Below, piece after piece: positions 1 to 5,497 of a DNA stretch of 7,230 nt. The DNA comes from an uncultured Rhodospirillales bacterium (lineage in GTDB: Bacteria > Pseudomonadota > Alphaproteobacteria > ATCC43930 > CGMCC-115725). The notes beneath the pieces are model-generated. The model saw only the letters and a program-made list of their open reading frames with translations, made no database searches and had not been told where the DNA came from. Every line of letters begins with the position of its first letter. Within the stretch, counting starts at the first letter, position 1. A program made the translations under genes and the position numbers. The stretch spans positions 1 to 7,230 of the forward strand of contig CAIUCF010000415.1 of NCBI GenBank assembly GCA_903897565.1, read 5' to 3'.

Positions 1-1
1 C

Positions 2-1141
2 TCAGATCGAGCGCGAGACCACTTCCTTCATGATTTCCGAAGTGCCGCCATAGATGCGCGAGACGCGGGAATCGCGCCACAGCCGGGCAATCGGGTACTC
101 GTTCATGTAGCCGGCGCCGCCATGGAGCTGCAGCGCGGCATCGACGACCTCCCATTGCAGCTCGGTATGAAACAGCTTGGCCGCCGAGGCTTCCGCGGTG
201 GTCAGCTCGTGCGCGACATGGCGGGCCAGCGCCCAGTCGAGATGGGCCCAGCCGACCTGGATCTTGGCGGCGAGGCCGGCCAGGGTGAAGCGGGTGTTCT
301 GGAGATCGAAGATGGTCTGGCCGAAGGCCTTGCGATCCTTGGTGAAGGCGACGGCCTCGTCGAAGGCGCGTTGGGCGACGGCCTGGGCCTGGCTGCAGAT
401 CGCCAGCCGTTCTTGTGGCAGGTCGGTCATCATATAGGCGAAGCCGCGGCCTTCCTCGCCGAGGCGTTGGCTGACCGGCACGCGCATGTCGTCGAAGAAC
501 AGCTCCGAGGTATCGGCGGCGCTCTGGCCGATCTTGTCGAGGTTGCGGCCGCGGGCGAAGCCGGGCGTGTTGGTATCGACGAGAATCAGCGAGACGCCGC
601 GGCCGCCGGACTCGCCGGTCCGCGCCGACAGGATCAGCAGATCGGCATGCTGGCCATAGCTGATATAGGTCTTGGAGCCGTTGATGACGTAGTGGTCGCC
701 GTCCCGCTTGGCCGAGGTCCGCAGGTTCTTGAGGTCGGAGCCGACGCTGGGCTCGGTCATGCCGATCGCGGCGACGATATCGCCGGTGACCATGCCGGGC
801 AGGTAGCGCTGCTTCTGCTCTTCGGTGCCGTAATTCAGCAGGTAATGGGCACAGATATCCGACTGCACCGAGAAGGCCAGCGAGGAGCCGGCATAGGCCA
901 TCTCTTCGTTGACGATCGAATTGTAGCGGAAATCGAGCCCGGGCCCGCCGTATTCCTCAGGCATGCCGACGCAGAGCAGACCGGTCTGGCCGGCTTTGCG
1001 CCAGAAGTCGCGATCGCAATTGCCGGCCTCTTCCCAACGATCCGCGTTCGGGGTGAATTCCTGTTCGAGGAACTTGCGGACGCTGTCGCGGAACATTTCG
1101 TGGGTATCGTCGAAGCCGGTACGTTTTGCGGTGTTGAGCAT
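2..1141 (-). CDS. Acyl-CoA dehydrogenase, long-chain/FadE-like type
   Basis: This 379-residue protein is a complete flavin-dependent acyl-CoA dehydrogenase, introducing a 2,3 double bond into an acyl-CoA and passing electrons to electron-transfer flavoprotein. The family layout is intact: an N-terminal helical domain (about 10-125), a middle beta domain opening with the signature GMTEPSVGSD (127-136), and a C-terminal helical domain with DRKAFGQ (269-275) and QLHGGAGY (338-345). The position that holds the catalytic glutamate in medium-chain enzymes is glycine here (YGGTSEIM, 364-371). The base is instead expected to be Glu244 in LPQERLAI, as in long-chain and isovaleryl-CoA dehydrogenases. 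An AAGGA Shine-Dalgarno (complement of 1150-1154) lies 8 bases before the ATG. The gene follows the enoyl-CoA hydratase gene by 31 bases, so the two probably share a transcript. The family call is secure; the acyl chain is unknown and could be a branched or cyclic catabolic intermediate. Confidence 0.95.
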   Translation of the reverse strand: MLNTAKRTGFDDTHEMFRDSVRKFLEQEFTPNADRWEEAGNCDRDFWRKAGQTGLLCVGMPEEYGGPGLDFRYNSIVNEEMAYAGSSLAFSVQSDICAHYLLNYGTEEQKQRYLPGMVTGDIVAAIGMTEPSVGSDLKNLRTSAKRDGDHYVINGSKTYISYGQHADLLILSARTGESGGRGVSLILVDTNTPGFARGRNLDKIGQSAADTSELFFDDMRVPVSQRLGEEGRGFAYMMTDLPQERLAICSQAQAVAQRAFDEAVAFTKDRKAFGQTIFDLQNTRFTLAGLAAKIQVGWAHLDWALARHVAHELTTAEASAAKLFHTELQWEVVDAALQLHGGAGYMNEYPIARLWRDSRVSRIYGGTSEIMKEVVSRSI

Positions 1142-1172
1142 TGTCGCTATCCTTGTCTCTCGTCTCTTCTAT

Positions 1173-1961
1173 TTAGGTTTGTTGGCCGCGGTTGCGCTCG
1201 AGCACGGCGAGGCGCCGGGCCTCGATGCCGCTGGCGTCGATCGTGCCGTGATCGCGCACCGCCTCGGCATGCTCCAACGCCATCGCGTCGCCCAGGCTCA
1301 TCGCGCCGCCGCGATCGATCAGGGATTTATAGCGCGTGATCATGTCAGGCGAAGCCGAAGCGATCTGGGCGGCAAGTTCGAGCGCCGCCGGCATCAGGTC
1401 GGCGGGCGTGACGACCCGGTTGACCAGGCCCCAATCATAGGCGGTCTGGGCGTCGATGAAACGGCCGCTCAGCGACAATTCCTTGGCGCGCATGCTGCCG
1501 ATCAGCCGCTGCAGCCGCTGCGAGAGCCCCCAGCCCGGCATGACCTCGACCCGGGCATGGGTGTCGGCGAAGCGGGCATTGCTGGAGGCGATCAGCATGT
1601 CGCAGCACAAGGCGATCTCGAAGCCGCCGGTCACCGCGACGCCGTTGACGGCGCCGATGATCGGCTTCTTGCAGGTATCCATCGCGATCGCCGGATTTTG
1701 GGTCGGGTCGTCCCCGATCGCGGCGAACACCGCACCCTGCTGCTGGCCGAGCTCCTTGAGATCGAGGCCGGCGCAAAACGCGCGCTCCCCGGCACCGGTC
1801 ACGACGATCACCCGGACCTGACGGTCCATCGCCAGGGCGAGGAAGGCAGCGTTGAGGGCGCTGCGCATCGCCGCCGACAAGGCGTTCATCGCTTCGGGGC
1901 GATTGAGGGTCACGATGGCGATGCCATCGCGTCGTTCGATCAGGACCGGTTCGTTCGTCAT
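1173..1961 (-). CDS. Enoyl-CoA hydratase/isomerase (crotonase) family protein
   Basis: This 262-residue protein is a crotonase-fold enzyme acting on acyl-CoA thioesters, by family most likely hydrating a trans-2-enoyl-CoA made by the adjacent dehydrogenase. The first oxyanion-hole loop is FCAGLDL (62-68). The second is in NGVAVTGGFEIALCCD (106-121), where Glu115 matches the first catalytic glutamate (Glu144 of rat mitochondrial hydratase). The second catalytic glutamate (rat Glu164) is replaced by His135 in FADTHARVEVMPGWG (131-145), a gapless alignment to FGQPEILLGTIPGAG. I recall the THARV...PGWG variant as a recognised subgroup of bacterial hydratases, so the exact reaction (hydratase, isomerase or hydrolase) is uncertain. 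The ATG at 1961 is supported by a GGGAGG Shine-Dalgarno 6 bases upstream and by the length, which is normal for the family. It is first in a probable two-gene operon with the acyl-CoA dehydrogenase, with its own promoter and operator. Confidence 0.93.
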   Translation of the reverse strand: MTNEPVLIERRDGIAIVTLNRPEAMNALSAAMRSALNAAFLALAMDRQVRVIVVTGAGERAFCAGLDLKELGQQQGAVFAAIGDDPTQNPAIAMDTCKKPIIGAVNGVAVTGGFEIALCCDMLIASSNARFADTHARVEVMPGWGLSQRLQRLIGSMRAKELSLSGRFIDAQTAYDWGLVNRVVTPADLMPAALELAAQIASASPDMITRYKSLIDRGGAMSLGDAMALEHAEAVRDHGTIDASGIEARRLAVLERNRGQQT

Positions 1962-1973
1962 GCTGCGCCTCCC

Positions 1974-1985
1974 AAACGAGCGTTT
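1974..1985. promoter_or_regulatory. Palindromic operator candidate AAACGAGCGTTT
   Basis: AAACG and CGTTT form perfect 5-base arms around a 2-base spacer. The site overlaps the edge of the -10 box and the predicted transcription start, and ends directly beside the Shine-Dalgarno of the hydratase gene. Bound protein here would block transcription. The form CAAAC-N4-GTTT resembles sites of TetR-type fatty-acid regulators such as PsrA. Which protein binds is inferred only; the TetR regulator encoded at 4748-5449 is the nearest candidate. Confidence 0.55.
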
Positions 1986-2011
1986 AGTAGTTTCCTGGTA
2001 TCGTGTGTCAA
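1984..2011 (-). promoter_or_regulatory. Promoter of the hydratase-dehydrogenase operon
   Basis: Read on the minus strand, a perfect -35 hexamer TTGACA (complement of 2006-2011) is followed after 16 bases by TACTAA (complement of 1984-1989), a weak -10. A 17-base gap gives ACTAAA instead. The transcript would begin near 1977 and have a leader of about 16 bases with the Shine-Dalgarno GGGAGG (complement of 1968-1973). The weak -10 suggests either tight control or need for an activator. Confidence 0.55.
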
Positions 2012-2012
2012 C

Positions 2013-2026
2013 GTGGCGCGCGCCAC
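2013..2026. repeat. 14-bp perfect palindrome GTGGCGCGCGCCAC
   Basis: The palindrome is self-complementary over all 14 bases and sits one base upstream of the -35 hexamer of the hydratase promoter, about 47 bases past the P450 stop codon. It could be a binding site for a regulator, or a weak hairpin at the end of the P450 transcript. No T-run follows on the minus strand, so an intrinsic terminator is not supported. Confidence 0.45.
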
Positions 2027-2072
2027 AATTGTTTTCAGCAAGGGCGCGCCATGCGTCGCAGGGGGCCGGCCG

Positions 2073-3305
2073 TCAGGCGGTCGGCCAGCGCAACGGCAGA
2101 TGCTCCATGCAGGCGACGATGCCGCCGACCACCTTCAACGACTGTTGATCGGCGAGCTCGAAATCGGGGATCCGCTTCAGCCATTCCTGCAGGGTGATCG
2201 TCAGCTCGGCGCGCCCGAGCAACGCCCCCGGGCAGCGATGGATGCCGTCGCCGAAGGTCGCGACCTTGCCGACGCGGCGGCCGAGATCGAAGCGCAGGGG
2301 GTCCGCATAGATATCGGGATCGAGGTTGTGGAGCATGCTCGGCGCGCTGATCATGTCGTTGGCCTTGAGCTGTACGCCTTCGAATTCGATATCGGCGCGC
2401 ACCCGCCGGCTCATGATGACGATGGCGAAGCGGCGAATGCCCTCCGCGACGGCGGCGGGGATCTTCTCCGGTTCCGCGATCAACTGCCGGCGCAAATCCG
2501 GGTGGCGGGCGAGATGGGCGGTTACGAAGACCAGCAGCGATGCCACGGTGTCGAGCCCGGCCATGCAGAGATGGATCGCGGCGCCAACGGCTTCGTGCTG
2601 GGTCAGGGCGCGCTCGCCGACCTTCAGGGTCGCGATGGCGCTGAACATGTCGTCGCCCGGGTTGGCACGGCGCTGTTCGATCACCGGATCGAGATAGGCG
2701 GCAAGGCTCTGGAACGCCGATTCCCGCGCCGCCAGATCGGCGCCGCGGACGGTGTCGGCGGTCCAGGCCGACAGCATCTCGCGGTCCTCAAGCGGTAGGC
2801 CGACCAGCGACAGGAACACGCTGAGCGGCAGGACGTCGGCGAATTCCTTGACGAAATCGCACTGCCCGCGGGCCTGGAAGCCCTCGATCAGGCTGATCGC
2901 ACGGGCGCGGATGGCGGCCTCGTTGGCGCGCACCACCAGCAGTGACATGCCCTTGTCGAGGAAGCCGCGATAAAAGCGATGCTCCGGCGGATCGACGATG
3001 AGGGCGCCGAGCGGAATCTGCTCGCCCTCGGCGACCGGCACGCCGAAGCTGTCGGAGGAGAAGCGCTCGGGATCATTGTAGACCGCGAGCACGCCCGGCC
3101 CGCGCATCGCCACCCAGTGGCCGCCGTTGCGCGGCGTCCAGATGACCCGGTGGCCGATCTCCTGCTGGAACCGGCTCCAGGCGACGAGGTAATCGTCGCT
3201 GCCCGTGGACGAGCCGTAGATGTCGAAATCGACGACGAGTTCTCTTGGCACATGCGCCGGGATCGCGAGGTCCGGGGCAAGCGTGGGGGCGGGGGCGACG
3301 GCCAT
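2073..3305 (-). CDS. Cytochrome P450, P450cam (CYP101)-like
   Basis: This is a complete soluble bacterial class I cytochrome P450 of 410 residues. The haem-cysteine loop is FGDGIHRCPG (351-360) with Cys358 as ligand. The K-helix ExxR is Glu288/Arg291, and the I-helix oxygen-activation site is AGLDT (249-253) with Asp252/Thr253. Long stretches match P450cam as I remember it: VDFDIY near 25-30, NGGHW at 60-64, DPPEHR at 105-110, GVQLK at 310-314 and EWLKRIPDF at 374-382. The numbering offset is a constant +1 from the FSS segment to the haem loop. Arg113 matches P450cam Arg112, important for putidaredoxin docking and the haem propionate. The camphor-binding Tyr96 is Ile97 here, Phe87 is Gly88 and Thr101 is Leu102, so a different, probably apolar, terpenoid or cyclic substrate is likely. 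No ferredoxin or ferredoxin reductase gene is in the window. It is divergent from the MDR oxidoreductase gene, 111 bases before the hydratase gene. CYP subfamily cannot be fixed from memory. Confidence 0.96.
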   Translation of the reverse strand: MAVAPAPTLAPDLAIPAHVPRELVVDFDIYGSSTGSDDYLVAWSRFQQEIGHRVIWTPRNGGHWVAMRGPGVLAVYNDPERFSSDSFGVPVAEGEQIPLGALIVDPPEHRFYRGFLDKGMSLLVVRANEAAIRARAISLIEGFQARGQCDFVKEFADVLPLSVFLSLVGLPLEDREMLSAWTADTVRGADLAARESAFQSLAAYLDPVIEQRRANPGDDMFSAIATLKVGERALTQHEAVGAAIHLCMAGLDTVASLLVFVTAHLARHPDLRRQLIAEPEKIPAAVAEGIRRFAIVIMSRRVRADIEFEGVQLKANDMISAPSMLHNLDPDIYADPLRFDLGRRVGKVATFGDGIHRCPGALLGRAELTITLQEWLKRIPDFELADQQSLKVVGGIVACMEHLPLRWPTA

Positions 3306-3430
3306 GACGTTCTTCTTTCAATACCGCGGTTCGTTCGCCGCAGCTTCTGGAGGCAACTATGCACCTGCCGATGCCGCGGGCGCAATCGATGGGCCTTGAC
3401 GGCGAGTATCGCCAGAGCGGGCGAGCGCCG

Positions 3431-3452
3431 ACCCCGAACGAATGTTGGGGGG
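3431..3452. promoter_or_regulatory. Imperfect dyad with AAC-N4-GTT core, operator candidate
   Basis: AAC (3437-3439) and GTT (3444-3446) flank GAAT; after one G-G mismatch, CCCC (3432-3435) pairs with GGGG (3448-3451). Seven of eight positions pair. The core AACGAATGTT shares AACGANNGTT with AACGAGCGTT in the hydratase operator at 1975-1984. It lies between two divergent start codons, a natural place for a shared regulator site. Confidence 0.35.
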
Positions 3453-3469
3453 TGATGCGATATCCCTCA

Positions 3470-3490
3470 CCCCTACTCCGAAGAGTGGGG
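3470..3490. repeat. Hairpin in the divergent intergenic region
   Basis: CCCC (3470-3473) and ACTC (3475-3478) pair with GAGT (3483-3486) and GGGG (3487-3490) around a CGAA loop, with one bulged T at 3474. The shape recalls short palindromic intergenic repeats common in alphaproteobacterial genomes. A second copy is not seen in this window, so its repeat nature is a guess. Confidence 0.4.
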
Positions 3491-3587
3491 CGGTTTCGCT
3501 CGATTGCCGGCGCAGGGCAGTATATTCCTACACGCGCAGCCGTCCGGGCGCGGGCACGCCGTGCGATCATCGGACCAACGACAATAC

Positions 3588-3593
3588 GGAGGA
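3588..3593 (+). promoter_or_regulatory. Ribosome-binding site fixing the MDR start
   Basis: GGAGGA ends 6 bases before ATG 3600. The alternative in-frame ATG at 3504 has no comparable site, which decides the start. Confidence 0.85.
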
Positions 3594-3599
3594 ATACCC

Positions 3600-4616
3600 A
3601 TGGCAACACAGAATCGGCAGTGGATCCTGGCACGACGCCCGGTTGGTGAAATCAAGGATGGCGATCTCGTCTTCCGCACCGATCCGATCCCGACGCCGGC
3701 GCGCGGCGAAGTCGTCGTCAAGACCGAATGGCTCTCGCTCGATCCGACCAACCGGTTGTGGATGAGCGACATCCCGCAATACATGCCCCCCGTCGCGCTT
3801 GGCGCGCCGATGCGCGGCATCTTCTGCGGCACCGTCGTCAAGAGCGCCTCGGACTCGATCGCCGAGGGCGCGGTCGTGATGGGCCTCGGCACCTGGAGTG
3901 AATACGCCGTCACCCCGGCGGCGATGGTCTCGGTGGTTCCGGAACTCCCGGGCATTCCGCGCAAGGACGTGTTCGGCCAGCTGTTCCTGGTCGGCCCGAC
4001 CGCCTATTTCGGCCTGCTCGATATCGGCGCGCCGAAGATCGGCGAGACCCTGGTGGTGTCCGGCGCCGCCGGCGCCGTTGGCAGCATCACCGGCCAGCTC
4101 GGCCGCGCCTGGGGCTGCAAGACCGTCGGCATCGCCGGCGGCAAGGAGAAATGTGCCGCGCTGACGCGCGACTACGGCTTCGACCACGCCATCGACTACA
4201 AGAGCGAGAATATCGGCGCGCGGCTCAAGGAGATCTGTCCCGAAGGTATCGACATCTATTTCGATAATGTCGGCGGCGAGACGCTCAACACCGTGCTGAC
4301 GCAGATGAACCTGTTCGGACGCATCGTTCAATGCGGCATGATCTCGGTCTATGACGCCGAGGGCGCGGGCGCCGCACCGTCCAACTATCCGCTGATCCTG
4401 ATGCAGCGGCTGAAGGTCCAGGGCTTCATCGTCACCGATTACGCCGCGCGCTATCCGGAATCCTTCCGCGCGCTCGCCAAGCTGCGCCGCGAAGGCAAGA
4501 TGAACTGGCAGTATCACGACATCGTCGGGCTCGAGAATGCCGACAATGCCGTGCGCATGCTGTTCAAGGGCCAGAACACCGGCAAGCTGATCGTCAAGGT
4601 CGCCGACCCGACCTGA
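3600..4616 (+). CDS. NADP-dependent MDR oxidoreductase (alkenal/prostaglandin reductase-like)
   Basis: This 338-residue protein is a zinc-independent medium-chain dehydrogenase/reductase of the group containing leukotriene B4 12-hydroxydehydrogenase/prostaglandin reductase, 2-alkenal reductase and bacterial CurA/YncB proteins. These enzymes reduce the double bond of alpha,beta-unsaturated carbonyls with NADPH. The N-terminal catalytic domain (about 1-120) has WLSLDPTNRLWM (44-55). The Rossmann domain has GPTAYFGLL (132-140), the glycine-rich SGAAGAVGS (154-162), a GGKEK segment (180-184) where the family binds the NADP phosphate, and FDNVGGE (221-227). NTGKLIVKV near the C terminus is also typical. 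An in-frame ATG at 3504 would add 32 residues, but those do not resemble the family, whereas ATG 3600 has a strong GGAGGA site and gives the usual N terminus. It is divergent from the P450 gene and may act on an enone or enal from the same catabolic route, but this is inference from position only. Confidence 0.94.
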   Translation: MATQNRQWILARRPVGEIKDGDLVFRTDPIPTPARGEVVVKTEWLSLDPTNRLWMSDIPQYMPPVALGAPMRGIFCGTVVKSASDSIAEGAVVMGLGTWSEYAVTPAAMVSVVPELPGIPRKDVFGQLFLVGPTAYFGLLDIGAPKIGETLVVSGAAGAVGSITGQLGRAWGCKTVGIAGGKEKCAALTRDYGFDHAIDYKSENIGARLKEICPEGIDIYFDNVGGETLNTVLTQMNLFGRIVQCGMISVYDAEGAGAAPSNYPLILMQRLKVQGFIVTDYAARYPESFRALAKLRREGKMNWQYHDIVGLENADNAVRMLFKGQNTGKLIVKVADPT

Positions 4617-4627
4617 ACACTCGGACC

Positions 4628-4663
4628 CCGCCCTGTCCGACCTCTTCGGTCGCGGCAGGGCGG
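4628..4663 (+). terminator. Strong hairpin after the MDR gene, probable terminator
   Basis: CCGCCCTG (4628-4635) pairs perfectly with CAGGGCGG (4656-4663). An inner stem CGACC (4638-4642) with GGTCG (4648-4652) closes a TCTTC loop, and the two stems join across a small bulge. It starts 12 bases after the MDR stop. No T-run follows, so it may end transcription poorly or instead protect the mRNA 3' end. It still suggests that the TetR gene has its own transcript. Confidence 0.55.
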
Positions 4664-4717
4664 AGCCAAGATAAAATCATCCGCTTTCGCCGCGCTCTGC
4701 GTTAGATTTCGCCGCCT

Positions 4718-4732
4718 GCCCTCGGGGAGGGC
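4718..4732 (+). other. Small hairpin just upstream of the TetR ribosome-binding site
   Basis: GCCCTC (4718-4723) and GAGGGC (4727-4732) pair perfectly around GGG. It ends 5 bases before the Shine-Dalgarno of the TetR gene. In the RNA it would fold beside the initiation site; as DNA it could be a protein-binding dyad. Confidence 0.4.
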
Positions 4733-4737
4733 GAACG

Positions 4738-4743
4738 AGGAGG
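4738..4743 (+). promoter_or_regulatory. Ribosome-binding site for the TTG-initiated TetR gene
   Basis: A full AGGAGG lies 4 bases before TTG 4748 and 7 before TTG 4751. It supports initiation at a TTG codon, with the second TTG better spaced. It is framed by AACGA (4734-4738) and TCGTT (4745-4749), a short dyad around the site. Confidence 0.75.
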
Positions 4744-4747
4744 GTCG

Positions 4748-5449
4748 TTGTTGCCAAGACCAGAGCGGGTTCTGAAGACGCGGGAGCGCACCGGCGGCTA
4801 TGCGCCGGGTCAGGCGCGAATCGTGCAGATTCTCGACATGGCGCTCGAGATTCTGATCGAGAGCGGTTACCGCGCCGTGACCCTGCGGGAGATCGCGCGC
4901 CGCTGCAATGTCCGCTCGGGCGCCGTCAGCTACTACTACAAGAGCAAGGACGAGTTGATGCAGGACCTGCTGTGCCGGGTTCTGGACGTCTACGAGGATA
5001 TGTTCAACCAGATCGTCGAAGACGAGACGCAGAGCTATGAGGAGCGCTTCTGCGCCATCATCACCCTGATCCTCGACGACATCACGACCAAACATACGAC
5101 CCGGTTGTTCCCCGAACTCTGGGCGCTCGCCAATCACGACCCCTTTGTCGACCGCATTGTCGATGACATGTATCAGCGCGCCCGGGATTCCCTGAACCAG
5201 GTGATCGGCCATTTGAATCCCGCCCTGCCCGAAGCCGAACGCCAGACCGTGGCTTTGTTCGTCTCGGCCGCGCTGGAGGGTACGACCATGTTCGCGGGCT
5301 TCGAGAAGCCCTGGACCGGGCGCATGCCCTGGATCATCGCGATCGCCAGCAAATCCCTGCTCGACATGGTCAAGACCATCACCGTTGAAGACATCCACCG
5401 CGGCGGCGCGCTGTCGCGACCATTGCCGCGCCGCGCCGGGATCGGCTAA
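4748..5449 (+). CDS. TetR/AcrR-family transcriptional regulator
   Basis: This 233-residue protein is a TetR-type one-component repressor. The N-terminal DNA-binding domain covers about 24-70, with the helix-turn-helix in TLREIARRCNVRSGAVSYYY (45-64) followed by KSKDELM, the classic end of the TetR domain. The rest is a helical ligand-binding and dimerisation domain with little conserved sequence, so the inducer cannot be predicted. There is no ATG near a suitable site. Two consecutive TTG codons (4748 and 4751) follow a strong AGGAGG, with gaps of 4 and 7 bases. The second has the more usual spacing and would shorten the protein by one residue. The position beside an MDR reductase, P450 and acyl-CoA catabolic genes makes it a candidate regulator of them through the AAC-N4-GTT palindromes seen nearby. 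That link is inferred. Confidence 0.93.
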   Translation: MLPRPERVLKTRERTGGYAPGQARIVQILDMALEILIESGYRAVTLREIARRCNVRSGAVSYYYKSKDELMQDLLCRVLDVYEDMFNQIVEDETQSYEERFCAIITLILDDITTKHTTRLFPELWALANHDPFVDRIVDDMYQRARDSLNQVIGHLNPALPEAERQTVALFVSAALEGTTMFAGFEKPWTGRMPWIIAIASKSLLDMVKTITVEDIHRGGALSRPLPRRAGIG

Positions 5450-5463
5450 CCCGTCCCACCCCC

Positions 5464-5493
5464 TTGCCATGGCGGCTGCGCGACCGACATTAC
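5464..5493 (+). promoter_or_regulatory. Possible promoter of coq7-lipocalin
   Basis: TTGCCA (5464-5469, five of six matches to the -35 consensus) is followed after 18 bases by CATTAC (5488-5493, three of six). The start of transcription would fall on or next to ATG 5498, which agrees with the lack of any Shine-Dalgarno. The -10 is weak, and read-through from the TetR gene 48 bases upstream is an alternative. Confidence 0.3.
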
Positions 5494-5497
5494 GTGC

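Larger units (their letters stand above)
3306..3599. other. Divergent intergenic region between the P450 and MDR genes
   Basis: This 294-base region separates two divergent genes and should carry both promoters. It holds an imperfect dyad at 3431-3452, a hairpin at 3470-3490 and the MDR ribosome-binding site. On the minus strand TTGCGC (complement of 3380-3385) and CATAGT (complement of 3356-3361), 18 bases apart, are a weak promoter candidate for the P450. On the plus strand TATATT (3521-3526) is a possible -10 for the MDR gene, but no convincing -35 lies at the right distance. No protein gene is supported here. Confidence 0.5.

Noticed and set aside
122..1339. Plus-strand open frame of 405 codons opposite the acyl-CoA dehydrogenase
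   Set aside because: Same reasons: antisense shadow of a well-supported gene, with repetitive Ala/Gly/Asp/Leu composition and an Arg-rich end.
2042..2051. GGCGCGCC repeat near the 14-bp palindrome as a second operator copy
   Set aside because: Only a short GC-only core is shared, which is easily due to base composition.
963..2798. Plus-strand open frame of 611 codons across the dehydrogenase, hydratase and P450 genes
   Set aside because: It is antisense to three genes with clear family motifs. Its translation is low-complexity and rich in Arg, Ala, Gly, His and Asp, with no recognisable domain. Long antisense frames are expected in GC-rich DNA.
3504..3599. In-frame upstream start of the MDR gene
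   Set aside because: The extra 32 residues do not match the family and have no ribosome-binding site, whereas ATG 3600 has both.
3359..3649. Possible small plus-strand gene of 96 codons with a good GGAGG 5 bases before ATG 3359
   Set aside because: The ribosome-binding site is attractive, but the product is Arg/Pro-rich without any domain, it runs across the intergenic hairpin, and it overlaps the MDR gene start in another frame. Chance or at most a leader peptide.
3567..5470. Two minus-strand open frames (3567-4517 and 4514-5470) opposite the MDR and TetR genes
   Set aside because: They mirror the real coding strand, show no motif, and are rich in Ala, Asp, Arg and Gly as expected for antisense of GC-rich codons.
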